From NCBI RefSeq assembly GCF_002310375.3, contig NZ_CP023315.3:2232001-2296000 (forward strand): DNA of 64,000 nucleotides, given 5' to 3'. Under the pieces are notes generated by a model. It did not search any database and was not told where the DNA came from. It saw only the letters and a list, made by a program, of their open reading frames with translations. Positions within the stretch are counted from its first letter, which is position 1. Each line of letters starts with the position of its first letter. The position numbers were made by a program, and so were the translations under genes. The DNA comes from Caulobacter vibrioides. Its GTDB lineage: Bacteria > Pseudomonadota > Alphaproteobacteria > Caulobacterales > Caulobacteraceae. This document shows positions 35,640 to 45,830 of the stretch, in pieces.

Positions 35640-37163
35640 ATGCCGATGTCTCTCGTCCCCGCGCTCGACCTTGTTCTCCCCGGCCTTCCCGAGCCCACGA
35701 TCAACGTGGCGCCGCACAACATGGAGGCCGAACAAGCGCTGCTGGGCGTCCTGCTCTATGACAACGCCGCCTATGAGCGCCTGAGCGACAACCTGCAGGC
35801 GCGCTGCTTCTACGAGCCCTTCCACCAGCGCCTGTTCCAGTCGATCGAGACTCACGTCCGCAAGGGCCAGCTGGCCGAGCCGATCCTGCTGGCCGACGAG
35901 TTCAAGAAGGACCCCGCGTTCGAAGAGCTGGGCGGCCTGCGCTATCTGGCCGACCTCGTCGACCGCGCCCCGCCGGCGGCCAATGTCGGCGACTACGCCC
36001 GCGTGATCTTCGACCTGTCGCTGCGGCGCGAACTGATCCGCATCGGTGGCGATATCGCCACGGCCGCCCAGGGCGGCAACGACGAAAAGCGCAACGCCCG
36101 CGACCAGATCGAGGCGGCGGAACAAAGTCTCTACAGCCTGGCCGAAAGCGGCGCGGCGTCCTCGGGCTTTGTCTCATTCGGCGACGCCCTGCGCGGCGCG
36201 GTCGAGATGACGGCCGAGGCCTACAGCCGCGACGGCGGCATGTCGGGCGTCTCGACCGACCTGATGGACCTCGACCAGAAGATCGGCGGTCTGCACCCGT
36301 CCGACTTGATCATCCTGGCCGGCCGCCCGTCGATGGGTAAGACGGCCCTGGCGACCAACATCGCCTTCAACATCGCCAAGAAGTACGCCTACGAGATCCA
36401 GCCCGACGGCACGAAAAAGACTGTCCAGGGCGGCGTGGTGGCCTTCTACTCGCTGGAAATGAGCGCCGAGCAGCTGGCCCTGCGTATGCTGGCCGACGCC
36501 TCGGGCGTCTCGGGCGACCGCCTACGTAAGGGCGAGATCGACGCCAGCGAGTTCGGCCGGGTGCGCGACGCGGCCATGGAGCTGCAGAACGCGCCGCTCT
36601 ATATCGACGCCACCGGTGGTATCTCGATCGCCAAGCTGACCGCCCGGGCCCGCCGCCTGAAGCGTCAGGTCGGCCTTGATCTGATCGTGGTCGACTACCT
36701 GCAGCTGGTCACCGGCTCGGACCTCGGCGCCAACGCCAACCGCGTGCAGGAAGTCTCGCAGATCACCATGGGTCTGAAGGCCCTGGCCAAGGAGCTCAGC
36801 GTCCCGGTCATCGCCCTGTCGCAGCTGTCGCGTCAGGTCGAACAGCGTGACGACAAGCGTCCCCAGCTCTCCGACCTTCGGGAATCGGGCTCGATCGAAC
36901 AGGACGCCGACATGGTCTGGTTCGTGTACCGCGAGGCCTACTATGTGGGCCGCGCCGAGCCGCGCGAAGGCACGCCCGAGCACCTGACCTGGCAGGAAGA
37001 GATGGACCGGCTCCAGGGGCTGGCCGAAGTGATCATCGCCAAGCAACGTCACGGCCCCATCGGCACCGTGCGCCTGTCGTTCAACAGCGACACCACCCGC
37101 TTTGGCAACCTGGCGCGAGATCACTACTTCGCCCAGGCGCGGAACATCCCGTCGGACGAATAG
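35640..37163 (+). CDS. dnaB: Replicative DNA helicase
   Basis: A 507-residue DnaB hexameric helicase that unwinds DNA ahead of the replication fork. The N-terminal domain begins PHNMEAEQALLGVLLYDNAAYERL (residues 20-120). The RecA-like C-terminal domain has Walker A AGRPSMGKTALATN, Walker B LDLIVVDYLQLV, and the VIALSQLSRQVEQR and LRESGSIEQDADMV motifs. A short insert (YEIQPDGTKKTVQGG) sits between Walker A and the VAFYSLEMS strand, as seen in alphaproteobacterial DnaB. Length and domain order are normal. The ATG at 35640 is followed by a second Met at codon 3. Confidence 0.97.
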   Translation: MPMSLVPALDLVLPGLPEPTINVAPHNMEAEQALLGVLLYDNAAYERLSDNLQARCFYEPFHQRLFQSIETHVRKGQLAEPILLADEFKKDPAFEELGGLRYLADLVDRAPPAANVGDYARVIFDLSLRRELIRIGGDIATAAQGGNDEKRNARDQIEAAEQSLYSLAESGAASSGFVSFGDALRGAVEMTAEAYSRDGGMSGVSTDLMDLDQKIGGLHPSDLIILAGRPSMGKTALATNIAFNIAKKYAYEIQPDGTKKTVQGGVVAFYSLEMSAEQLALRMLADASGVSGDRLRKGEIDASEFGRVRDAAMELQNAPLYIDATGGISIAKLTARARRLKRQVGLDLIVVDYLQLVTGSDLGANANRVQEVSQITMGLKALAKELSVPVIALSQLSRQVEQRDDKRPQLSDLRESGSIEQDADMVWFVYREAYYVGRAEPREGTPEHLTWQEEMDRLQGLAEVIIAKQRHGPIGTVRLSFNSDTTRFGNLARDHYFAQARNIPSDE

Positions 37164-37177
37164 ACCCCGGCGTACGG

Positions 37178-37777
37178 CTAGGCGGCCACCGCAGGCCGAT
37201 AGCCCAGATAGGCCCTTCCCAGCCGAACCAGTTCGTCTTCGAACTCCCGGCTTTGCAGGAAGTCAACGCCCTCCAGAACCGCCGCGCGCAGCGCGCCGTG
37301 GATCGCCCTGGCCAGCACGAAGGCCTGCACGCGCGAGAGCGGCCGGCCAGCGGCGTCCTTCAATCCGTTCTCAGCGGCCGAAAACCGCGCCGCCAGTTCG
37401 GCATGATCAGCCTGGGCTAGCATCGCCTTCATTGCGATCCGCCGGGCCTGATCACGGCGTGCGAAGGCCTGGACGAACGCGCGGATCAACGCTCGGTCGC
37501 GCGCCACGGGCGGCTCTCCGGCCGTCACGGCGATTACCGCTTGGCGATGCGCCTCGGTCTCGCGTTCGGCCACGGCCAGCAGGATCGCCTGCTTGTCGGG
37601 ATAGTAGCGATACAGCGTGCCGATGCTCACGCCCGCGCGCTGGGCCACGGCGTTGGTTGTAAACCCCGCCTCGCCCCTGGCCTCCAGAATCCGAGCCGCC
37701 GCCTCCAAAATGCACGCCACAGAGTCCCGAGAGCGACTTTGCCGCGGTGATTTTCGAACCTTTTCAACAGGCTTCAT
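37178..37777 (-). CDS. TetR/AcrR family transcriptional regulator
   Basis: A 199-residue repressor. The N-terminal helix-turn-helix (ILEAAARILEARGEAGFTTNAVAQRAGVSIGTLYRYYPDKQAIL) is classic TetR; the C-terminal ligand domain is helical and rich in Ala/Arg. ATG 37777 (MKPVEKVRKSPRQ) is chosen; an upstream frame to 37837 would add 20 weak residues. It is divergent from a thioesterase gene across 97 bp, so it may regulate that gene and itself; no clear palindrome was found there. Confidence 0.9.
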   Translation of the reverse strand: MKPVEKVRKSPRQSRSRDSVACILEAAARILEARGEAGFTTNAVAQRAGVSIGTLYRYYPDKQAILLAVAERETEAHRQAVIAVTAGEPPVARDRALIRAFVQAFARRDQARRIAMKAMLAQADHAELAARFSAAENGLKDAAGRPLSRVQAFVLARAIHGALRAAVLEGVDFLQSREFEDELVRLGRAYLGYRPAVAA

Positions 37778-37874
37778 ACGCCCGGATACTCCTGTTCCGC
37801 CTCGCGCCAAGTCGAGTAAGCCCGGCGAGACGTCCACCCTAAGCTGGCTTCACCGACAACGGAAAGGCCATGGC

Positions 37875-38360
37875 ATGACCTGGGCGACGGATCGACTGGA
37901 CGCTTGCAAGGCGGGGAGCGCGACGCCGCCGCCCATCGTTCGCACCTTGAAACTTGGCCTCCTCGACGACTGGGGTGAAGGCTGGGTGCGTAAATCCTGG
38001 CGGCCCGATCCGGACCTCGCCACGGCCGACGGTTCGCTGTTCGGCGGCTATCTGGCCGCCTTGGCCGACCAAATCCTGGCGTTCGCCGCGATGACGGTCG
38101 TGCCGAACGACCGCCTCTATCGCACGGTGAACCTGCAGCTGAACTTCCTGAAGGTGTCCCGCAACGAACCGCTCGCGATCGAAGCGCGCGTCGTGGCCCA
38201 GACGCGCCAGTTGATCACCGCGCGGGCAGAGTTTCGCCGCCTGGACGGAACCCTGATCGCCGAGGCGACGGCTCAGCAGATTGTTCTGGCCTTCGAACAC
38301 TGGCCGGCTGAGCAGGCGGCGGTGGACGCCATGGACAACGGACAGACGCCCGGCGTTTGA
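37875..38360 (+). CDS. PaaI-like hotdog-fold thioesterase
   Basis: A 161-residue protein with the hotdog-thioesterase pattern: DGSLFGGYLAALADQILAFAAM (central helix with a G-G and Asp) followed by strands TVNLQLNFLKVSRNEPLAIEARVVAQTRQLITARAEF-like. Members hydrolyse acyl-CoA thioesters. ATG 37875 is chosen because MTWATDRLDA begins the protein-like sequence; a longer frame overlaps the divergent tetR gene. The neighbour tetR probably regulates it. Substrate unknown; the call is from fold pattern and is moderately sure. Confidence 0.78.
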   Translation: MTWATDRLDACKAGSATPPPIVRTLKLGLLDDWGEGWVRKSWRPDPDLATADGSLFGGYLAALADQILAFAAMTVVPNDRLYRTVNLQLNFLKVSRNEPLAIEARVVAQTRQLITARAEFRRLDGTLIAEATAQQIVLAFEHWPAEQAAVDAMDNGQTPGV

Positions 38361-38418
38361 CTTCGGCGTATTGGGCGAGCCACGGTCGGGACCTCGCTTT
38401 CAAGCCCCGACGAGTCGC

Positions 38419-39105
38419 ATGGACTTCAGCCCCCTGCCCACCTCCAGCCTGATCGGCGCGTTTCTGCTGGCGTTCCCGGCGCTGTTCTCGATCGTCAATC
38501 CGGTCGGGGCGGCGCTGATCTTCGACCAGGCCATGGGCGGTCGCTCGCGACCCGAACGGCTGAAGCTGGCGCGCGCCATCGGCTTCTACGCCTTCCTGGT
38601 GCTGCTGGGGTCGCTGCTGCTGGGCGGCTATATCCTGAACTTCTTCGGCGTCAGCATCGGCGCCTTGCGGGTCGCGGGCGGCCTTGTCGTGGCGATCCGG
38701 GCCTGGGGCCTCCTGATGGATCCCGAGCAGAACGAGGACCGCAAGGCCAACCAAACCGAGTCGGCCCAGAGCCACCACGACGTGGCCTTCTTCCCGCTGA
38801 CCATGCCGTTCACCACCGGTCCCGGCTCGATCTCGGTGGCGATCGCGCTATCGTCGCAGCGGCCGACCGAAGGTGACGCGGTGGCCCCGTTCTTCATCGG
38901 CGCAAGCCTCGCGGCCGCCCTGGTCGCGATCCTGGTCTGGCTTTGTTACAGCGCCTCGGGCCAGGTCATGCGCCTGCTGGGACCGTCGGGCGCGCGGGTG
39001 CTCTCGCGGCTGGTGGCCTTCCTGCTGCTGTGCATCGGCGTACAGATCATCGCCTCGGGCGCGGAGAACCTCGTGGCGAAGTTCCTGCTCGCGCACCCGG
39101 GTTAA
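38419..39105 (+). CDS. MarC family membrane protein
   Basis: A 228-residue inner-membrane protein with six hydrophobic segments. The first, AFLLAFPALFSIVNPVGAALIF, carries the family NP-x-G motif, and the second half has PLTMPFTTGPGSISVAIAL, the MarC signature. Function is not established despite the historical multiple-antibiotic-resistance name. The start ATG 38419 is chosen; a longer frame overlaps the thioesterase. It lies 58 bases after the thioesterase and 39 before alr, all on the same strand. Confidence 0.9.
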   Translation: MDFSPLPTSSLIGAFLLAFPALFSIVNPVGAALIFDQAMGGRSRPERLKLARAIGFYAFLVLLGSLLLGGYILNFFGVSIGALRVAGGLVVAIRAWGLLMDPEQNEDRKANQTESAQSHHDVAFFPLTMPFTTGPGSISVAIALSSQRPTEGDAVAPFFIGASLAAALVAILVWLCYSASGQVMRLLGPSGARVLSRLVAFLLLCIGVQIIASGAENLVAKFLLAHPG

Positions 39106-39144
39106 TCCGTTGAACCCACGCGCCGTGTCGGCTAGGCCCAAGCC

Positions 39145-40239
39145 GTGACCGAAGCCCACGACACCCGCATCACGATCGACCTCGACGCTCTGGCGCACAA
39201 CTACGCGGTCTTGCGCGCGCGCGCCGGCGACGCCGAGGTGGCGCCGGCGGTGAAGGCGGACGCGTATGGCCTGGGCGCGGGTCCGGTCGTCGATCGCCTC
39301 TGGGCGGAAGGCGCGCGCAGCTTCTATGTCGCGCGGCTGACCGAAGGCGTGACGCTGCGCCAGTCGCTCGGTGACCGCGAGGCCACGATCTATGTGCTGG
39401 ACGGCGCGACGCCGGGGTCGGGCGATGCGCTGGAAGGCGCACGGCTGATCCCTGTGCTCAACAGCCTACCGCAGGTGGAGGCCTGGAACGTCCAGGCGCG
39501 ATCGGGGCGGCTGCGGGCGGCCCTGCACATCGACACCGGCATGAACCGCCTTGGCCTGCGCCCCGAGGAGCTGAAGGTGCTGGTCGGCTCCTTCGACCGG
39601 CTCAAGCGCTTGGATGTGGAGCTGCTCGTCAGTCACCTGGCCTGCGCCGACACCCCCGAGCATCCCCTGAACGCTACGCAGCTGGCGCGCTTCCAGGAGG
39701 CCGCCGCCCTGTTGCCGGCCGTTCGGCGAAGCCTGGCCAACTCCGGCGGCCTGTTCCTGGGCGAAGCCTATCGCTTCGACCAGGCCCGGCCCGGCGTCAG
39801 CCTCTACGGCGGCGGTCCCGAAGGTCGCCCCCACCCCGAGATCCGCGCGGTGGCCACCGTCGAGGCGCCCATCCTGCAGGTCCGCGTGGTGCCGCGCGGC
39901 GAGAGCATCGGCTACGGCGCCGGCTGGACCGCCAGCGACAACACCCGCGTCGCCATTGTTGCAGCCGGCTATGCCGACGGCGTCCCGCGCGCCGCCTTTC
40001 CGCGCGGCGAGGTCTGGTTCGACGGCGCCCGACGACCGATGCTGGGCCGGGTGTCGATGGACCTGATCGCGGTGGACGTCACCGACTGCGATGCGGCTCG
40101 TCCGGGCGCTATGGTCGAGCTGTTCGGGGCCAACCTTCCCGTGGACGACGCCGCCGAGGCCGCCGGGACATCGGCCTACGAATTCCTGACCCGACTGACG
40201 CTGCGCGGCGCGCGGCGATACGTCAGCGCGGCGCGCTAG
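39145..40239 (+). CDS. alr: Alanine racemase
   Basis: A 364-residue PLP enzyme that makes D-alanine for peptidoglycan. The PLP lysine is Lys37 in [14 protein letters not shown]; the second catalytic residue is the Tyr in [11 protein letters not shown]; the C-terminal beta domain contains [14 protein letters not shown]. The GTG at 39145 gives the normal N-terminus ([13 protein letters not shown]). It may share a transcript with marC upstream and is followed by radA after 73 bases. Confidence 0.96.
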   Translation: MTEAHDTRITIDLDALAHNYAVLRARAGDAEVAPAVKADAYGLGAGPVVDRLWAEGARSFYVARLTEGVTLRQSLGDREATIYVLDGATPGSGDALEGARLIPVLNSLPQVEAWNVQARSGRLRAALHIDTGMNRLGLRPEELKVLVGSFDRLKRLDVELLVSHLACADTPEHPLNATQLARFQEAAALLPAVRRSLANSGGLFLGEAYRFDQARPGVSLYGGGPEGRPHPEIRAVATVEAPILQVRVVPRGESIGYGAGWTASDNTRVAIVAAGYADGVPRAAFPRGEVWFDGARRPMLGRVSMDLIAVDVTDCDAARPGAMVELFGANLPVDDAAEAAGTSAYEFLTRLTLRGARRYVSAAR

Positions 40240-40312
40240 CCCCCTGCGTCCGTCTTTGGCGCAGGCGGGTCTCACCCTGTAGTCTCCCCGTATCCGAGAA
40301 TCAGGAGACCTC

Positions 40313-41691
<1,379 letters not shown>

Positions 41692-41695
<4 letters not shown>

Positions 41696-42309
41696 CGCCG
41701 TTCGACATCATCGCCGGGCTGCTGCTGCTGGTCTCCGGCGTCACGGGCTGGGTGCGCGGCGCGTCGCGCGAACTGACCTCGGCGCTGTCCTTCATCTTCG
41801 CCGCCGCCATCGCCCTGTTTGGCCTGCGCGTCACCGGCCCGCTGTTCCGCGAGATGATGGATCCCGACTGGGCCGCGACCGCCACGGCGGTGCTGGTCGT
41901 CTTTGTCATTGTCTTCCTGATCGTCCGCCTGATCGGCGGGCGCATCACCGCCAGCCTGCACGACACCTCGGCCGGCGTTCTCGACCAGGCGGTCGGCGCC
42001 AGCTTCGGGCTGATCCGGGCCCTGGTGATCCTAGGGGTCTTCAACCTGCTGTTGCACCTGGCGACGCCGCCGGACCGCATGCCGCGCTGGGTCGAGGACT
42101 CGATCTTCTATCCGCTGTCGGAAGCCAGCGGGACCGTGCTCAAGGTCTTCGCCCCCAAGGGCAAGGCCCTGGCCGGCAAGATCGCTCCGGCGATCAAGGA
42201 CGCCGTCAAGGACGGCGGCGACAATACGTCCGGCGAGGAATCGTCGGGAAAAGGCTATGATGAGAACCAGCGTCGGAACCTCGACGACCTGGTGGAGAAA
42301 TCGCGATGA
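41692..42309 (+). CDS. cvpA: CvpA family membrane protein
   Basis: A 205-residue CvpA, named for colicin V production, with four TM segments in the first 125 residues (FDIIAGLLLLVSGVTGWVRG; LSFIFAAAIALFGL; ATAVLVVFVIVFLIVRLIGG; GLIRALVILGVFNLLLHL). A hydrophilic tail rich in Lys, Gly and Ser follows (DGGDNTSGEESSGKG). The start is a GTG that overlaps the radA stop, and its stop overlaps the purF ATG, so it is translationally coupled on both sides. Co-location with purF is why such genes were tied to purine synthesis; actual function is unclear. Confidence 0.93.
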
Positions 42310-43808
42310 CCTTCCTGGGCCAGTCGACCGACCGCTATTCCTCGAGCCCCTGGCGGGACCCGGAGGACGACACCCTCCGTCTGGAATGCGGCGTCTTCGG
42401 CGTGTTCGGCGTGCGTGACGCCGCCGCCATCGCCGCCCTGGGCCTGCACGCCCTGCAGCATCGTGGCCAAGAGGCCTGCGGCATCGCCGCCTTCGACGGC
42501 GCCCGCTTCCACACCGAACGCCACATGGGCCACGTCGGCGACGCCTTCACCGGCGCCGACCTCGTCCAGCGCCTGCCGGGCAACATGGCCATCGGCCACA
42601 CGCGCTACTCCACAGCCGGCGGCAGCTTCATCCGCAACGTTCAGCCGATGTTCGCCGATCTCGAAACCGGCGGCGTCGCCATCGCCCACAACGGCAACCT
42701 GACCAACTTCCTGACCCTTCGCGAGCGCCTGGTTCAGGAAGGCGCGATCTTCCAGTCGACCTCGGACAGCGAGGCGATCCTTCACCTGATCGCCCGCTCG
42801 CGGAAGGCCAAGATCGTCGATCGCTTCGTCGATGCGATCAGCCAGATCGAGGGCGGCTACGCCCTGGTGGCGATCACCAACAAGAAGATGATCGGCGTGC
42901 GCGACCCGCTAGGCATCCGCCCGCTGGTGCTGGGCGACCTGGACGGCAAGCCGGTCCTGGCCTCGGAAACCTGCGCCCTCGACATGATCGGCGCCCGCTT
43001 CGTGCGCGACATCGAGCACGGCGAGATGGTGGTGATCGAAGAGACCGGCATCACCTCGACCAAGCCGTTCCAAACGGCTCCGGCGCGCCCCTGCGTGTTC
43101 GAGTATGTCTATTTCGCCCGCCCCGACAGTGTCGTGAACGGCCGCTCGGTCTATGGCGTGCGCAAGCGCATGGGCATGAACCTGGCTAAGGAAACCGGCG
43201 TCGAGGCCGATGTCGTGGTGCCGGTGCCCGACAGCGGCGTGCCCGCGGCGTTGGGCTTCGCCCAGGAGAGCGGCATCCCCTTCGAGATGGGCATCATCCG
43301 CAACCACTATGTGGGCCGCACCTTCATCCAGCCCACCCAGGGCGTCCGCGAGCTGGGCGTGCGCATGAAGCACAGCCCCAACCGCGCGGTCCTGGCCGGC
43401 AAGCGCGTCGTCCTGATCGACGACTCGATCGTGCGCGGCACCACCTCGCTGAAGATCGTCCGCATGGTCCGCGAGGCCGGCGCCAAGGAGGTCCACCTCC
43501 GCTCGGCCAGCCCGCCGATCAAATGGCCCGACTTCTACGGCATCGACATGCCCGAGCGTGAGCAACTGCTGGCGGCCAACAAGTCGCTGGAAGAGATGGC
43601 CCGGTTCCTGGAAGTCGACTCGCTGGGCTTCCTGTCTGTTGACGGTCTCTACGACACCCTGGAAGCGGGTCAGCGCGATCCGGCGACCCCGCAGTTCACC
43701 GATCACTACTTCACTGGCGACTATCCGACCCGCCTGACGGACCGCGAGATCGCCGAGGGCCGTAACGAAACCAACGACAAGCAGCTTTCGCTGCTGGTCA
43801 GCGCGTGA
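42306..43808 (+). CDS. purF: Amidophosphoribosyltransferase
   Basis: A 500-residue PurF, the first committed enzyme of purine synthesis, which makes phosphoribosylamine from PRPP and glutamine. The N-terminal nucleophile is Cys28 in LECGVFGVFG, so a 27-residue propeptide must be removed. The glutaminase part has GHTRYSTAGGS and AHNGNLTN; the PRPP-binding loop is VVLIDDSIVRGTTS. The ATG at 42306 overlaps the cvpA stop (ATGA). The following gene's possible GTG start overlaps the purF stop. Confidence 0.97.
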   Translation: MTFLGQSTDRYSSSPWRDPEDDTLRLECGVFGVFGVRDAAAIAALGLHALQHRGQEACGIAAFDGARFHTERHMGHVGDAFTGADLVQRLPGNMAIGHTRYSTAGGSFIRNVQPMFADLETGGVAIAHNGNLTNFLTLRERLVQEGAIFQSTSDSEAILHLIARSRKAKIVDRFVDAISQIEGGYALVAITNKKMIGVRDPLGIRPLVLGDLDGKPVLASETCALDMIGARFVRDIEHGEMVVIEETGITSTKPFQTAPARPCVFEYVYFARPDSVVNGRSVYGVRKRMGMNLAKETGVEADVVVPVPDSGVPAALGFAQESGIPFEMGIIRNHYVGRTFIQPTQGVRELGVRMKHSPNRAVLAGKRVVLIDDSIVRGTTSLKIVRMVREAGAKEVHLRSASPPIKWPDFYGIDMPEREQLLAANKSLEEMARFLEVDSLGFLSVDGLYDTLEAGQRDPATPQFTDHYFTGDYPTRLTDREIAEGRNETNDKQLSLLVSA

Positions 43809-43817
43809 CATATCCCT

Positions 43818-43841
43818 CGTCCCGCCAGGGCTGGCGGGACG
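43818..43841 (+). promoter_or_regulatory. Perfect GC hairpin between purF and the SBF transporter gene
   Basis: An 11-bp perfect complement (43818-43828 with 43831-43841) lies 9 bases after the purF stop and ends 11 bases before the likely ATG of the next gene. Without a T-run, it is better explained as a translational or processing element than as a terminator. Confidence 0.5.
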
Positions 43842-43852
43842 GGGATTTATCC

Positions 43853-44839
43853 ATGGGTTTCAAGAGCCTGCTCGATAAGCTGAAGATCGAGCCCTACGTT
43901 ATCGCCCTGTTCGGCATGGTCGTACTGGCGTCGGTGCTGCCCGTGCACGGTGTGGCGGCCGAAGGGCTTTCGGTCATCGTCAAGCTGGCGATCGCCCTGC
44001 TGTTCTTCCTGCATGGGGCCAAGCTGTCGCGCGAGGCCGTGATCGCCGGCGTCACCCACTGGCGCCTGCATCTGACGATCCTGGCTTTCACCTTCGTGAT
44101 GTTCCCGGTGCTGGGCCTCGTCGCCAGCAAGTTGGGGGTCCTGTCCTCGACCCTGGCGGCGGGCATGCTGTTCCTGTGCTGCCTGCCCTCGACGGTGCAA
44201 TCGTCGATCGCCTTCACCTCGATCGCCCGAGGCAATGTCGCCGCGGCGGTCTGCGCGGCGTCGGCCTCCAACCTGTTCGGCATCTTCATCACGCCGGTGC
44301 TGGTCAGTGTCCTGATGCACACCCAGGGCGGCGCGGGTGGCGGTTGGGAGTCGATCCAGGACATCATCGTCCAGCTCCTTCTGCCGTTCATCGTGGGCCA
44401 GCTGGCGCGTCCGCTGGTCGCCAAATGGGTCGAGAAGCACAAGCAACTGGTTGGCTATGTCGATCGCGGCTCGATCCTGCTGGTGGTATACGCCGCCTTC
44501 AGCGAAGCGGTCGTCGGCGGCATCTGGGGCAAGGTATCCGCCCTGGAGATGGGCGTCCTGCTGGTCGCCTGCTGCGTGCTGCTGGCGATCGTGCTGGCCG
44601 CCACCACCTATGGAGCGCGCGCGCTCGGCTTCTCGAAGGAAGACGAGATCACCATCATGTTCTGCGGCTCCAAGAAGAGCATGGCGACGGGCGTGCCCAT
44701 GGCAGGCATCCTGTTCCCCGGCCCGACCGCAGGGATCATCGTGCTGCCGCTGATGATCTTCCACCAGATCCAGCTGATGGCCTGTTCGGTGATCGCCCAG
44801 CACTACGCCAAGCGGCCGCCGGAAATCGCGGAAGCTTAA
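43853..44839 (+). CDS. Bile acid:sodium symporter (SBF) family transporter
   Basis: A 328-residue membrane protein with about nine or ten hydrophobic segments, belonging to the SBF-like (SLC10A7/YfeH) family. Family features are IALLFFLHGAKLSREAV early, the CCLPSTVQSSIAFTSIARGN segment with cysteine and polar residues, and ITIMFCGSKKSMATGVPMAG late in the chain. The substrate is unknown. ATG 43853 begins MGFKSLLDKLKIEPY, which matches the family better than the GTG 43805 that overlaps purF; the 48 bases between hold a perfect hairpin. Confidence 0.88.
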   Translation: MGFKSLLDKLKIEPYVIALFGMVVLASVLPVHGVAAEGLSVIVKLAIALLFFLHGAKLSREAVIAGVTHWRLHLTILAFTFVMFPVLGLVASKLGVLSSTLAAGMLFLCCLPSTVQSSIAFTSIARGNVAAAVCAASASNLFGIFITPVLVSVLMHTQGGAGGGWESIQDIIVQLLLPFIVGQLARPLVAKWVEKHKQLVGYVDRGSILLVVYAAFSEAVVGGIWGKVSALEMGVLLVACCVLLAIVLAATTYGARALGFSKEDEITIMFCGSKKSMATGVPMAGILFPGPTAGIIVLPLMIFHQIQLMACSVIAQHYAKRPPEIAEA

Positions 44840-44887
44840 GAGCCCCCGCCAGTTTTCGTTTCAGCTTCCCTGCTCTAGAACGCCCCC

Positions 44888-45643
44888 ATGACCTTCGACT
44901 CTTCCAAGCCGCTGGCCGGCCGCATCGCTCTTGTCACCGGCGCCACGCGCGGCATCGGTGGGGCCGTCGCCCTGGGCCTGGCCAAGGCCGGCGCGCATGT
45001 GATCGCCGTGGGGCGGACGCAAGGCGCTCTGGAAGCGCTGGATGATGCGATCCTGCAGGCGGCGGGCGAGCGCGCCACGCTCGTGCCGCTGGACCTGCGG
45101 GAGGCCGATGGCCTGGATCACCTCGGCGCGGCCATTCACAAGCGCTGGGGCAAGCTCGACATCCTTGTCGGCGCGGCCGGCGTGCTGGGGCCCCTGACGC
45201 CCGTCAGCCATCTGGAGCCCAAGGGCTGGGACATGATCGTGTCGACCAACCTGACGGCCAACTGGCGCCTGATCCGCGCCATGGACCCGCTGCTGCGCGC
45301 GTCGGACGCCGGTCGCGCCCTGTTCTTCTCAAGCAGTGTCGCCAAGACCCGCCCCGCCTTCTGGGGCGCCTACGCCGCCACCAAGGCCGCGCTGGAAGCG
45401 ATTGTCGACGTCTATGCCGACGAGATGGAGAACACCACGGTGCGCGCCTTCTGCGTCGATCCGGGCGCGATGCGGACGAAGATGCGGTCGGCCGCCTTCC
45501 CGGGCGAGAACCCTGCGACCGTCCCCGCGCCGGAGACGATCGCGCCCTTCATCGTCGATCTGGTTCGCACCGATCGCGAGGCGCCCAAGGGCGTGGTGCG
45601 CTTCAAGGAGCGCGGTCAGGAATCGGCGTCCGTCGAGGCCTGA
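44888..45643 (+). CDS. SDR family oxidoreductase
   Basis: A 251-residue short-chain dehydrogenase/reductase. The cofactor motif TGATRGIGGAVALGL is typical and the next strand ends VIAVGRTQG, whose Arg suggests NADP preference. The active site has serines in ALFFSSSVAK and YAATKAALEAI (Y-x3-K). The LVGAAGVLGP segment replaces the usual NNAG. The substrate is unknown. It follows the SBF transporter after 48 bases on the same strand and ends before a 187-bp gap upstream of the chemoreceptor gene. Confidence 0.9.
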   Translation: MTFDSSKPLAGRIALVTGATRGIGGAVALGLAKAGAHVIAVGRTQGALEALDDAILQAAGERATLVPLDLREADGLDHLGAAIHKRWGKLDILVGAAGVLGPLTPVSHLEPKGWDMIVSTNLTANWRLIRAMDPLLRASDAGRALFFSSSVAKTRPAFWGAYAATKAALEAIVDVYADEMENTTVRAFCVDPGAMRTKMRSAAFPGENPATVPAPETIAPFIVDLVRTDREAPKGVVRFKERGQESASVEA

Positions 45644-45771
45644 CACCGATTCGGCGGCGGCGCACCGATAGCCGCCAGAGTTGTCTCGCACCGGAGAACT
45701 TCCACTCTGGATGGCGGGCCAAGAACCCTAGTCCGACAAAAGCCTCTCCAAACGTGGGCGTTAGCGCCTCA

Positions 45772-45796
45772 TTAACCACGTCGAGCGAGTGGTTAA
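45772..45796. promoter_or_regulatory. Palindrome TTAACCAC-N9-GTGGTTAA upstream of the chemoreceptor
   Basis: A perfect 8-bp inverted repeat with a 9-base spacer, ending 34 bases before the chemoreceptor ATG. TTAACC is the core half-site of the cell-cycle regulator CtrA, but the usual CtrA arrangement is a direct TTAA repeat with a 7-base spacer, so the regulator is uncertain. Confidence 0.55.
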
Positions 45797-45830
45797 GCTT
45801 GAACGTTCAAGCAACCGTCGAGACACCGAC

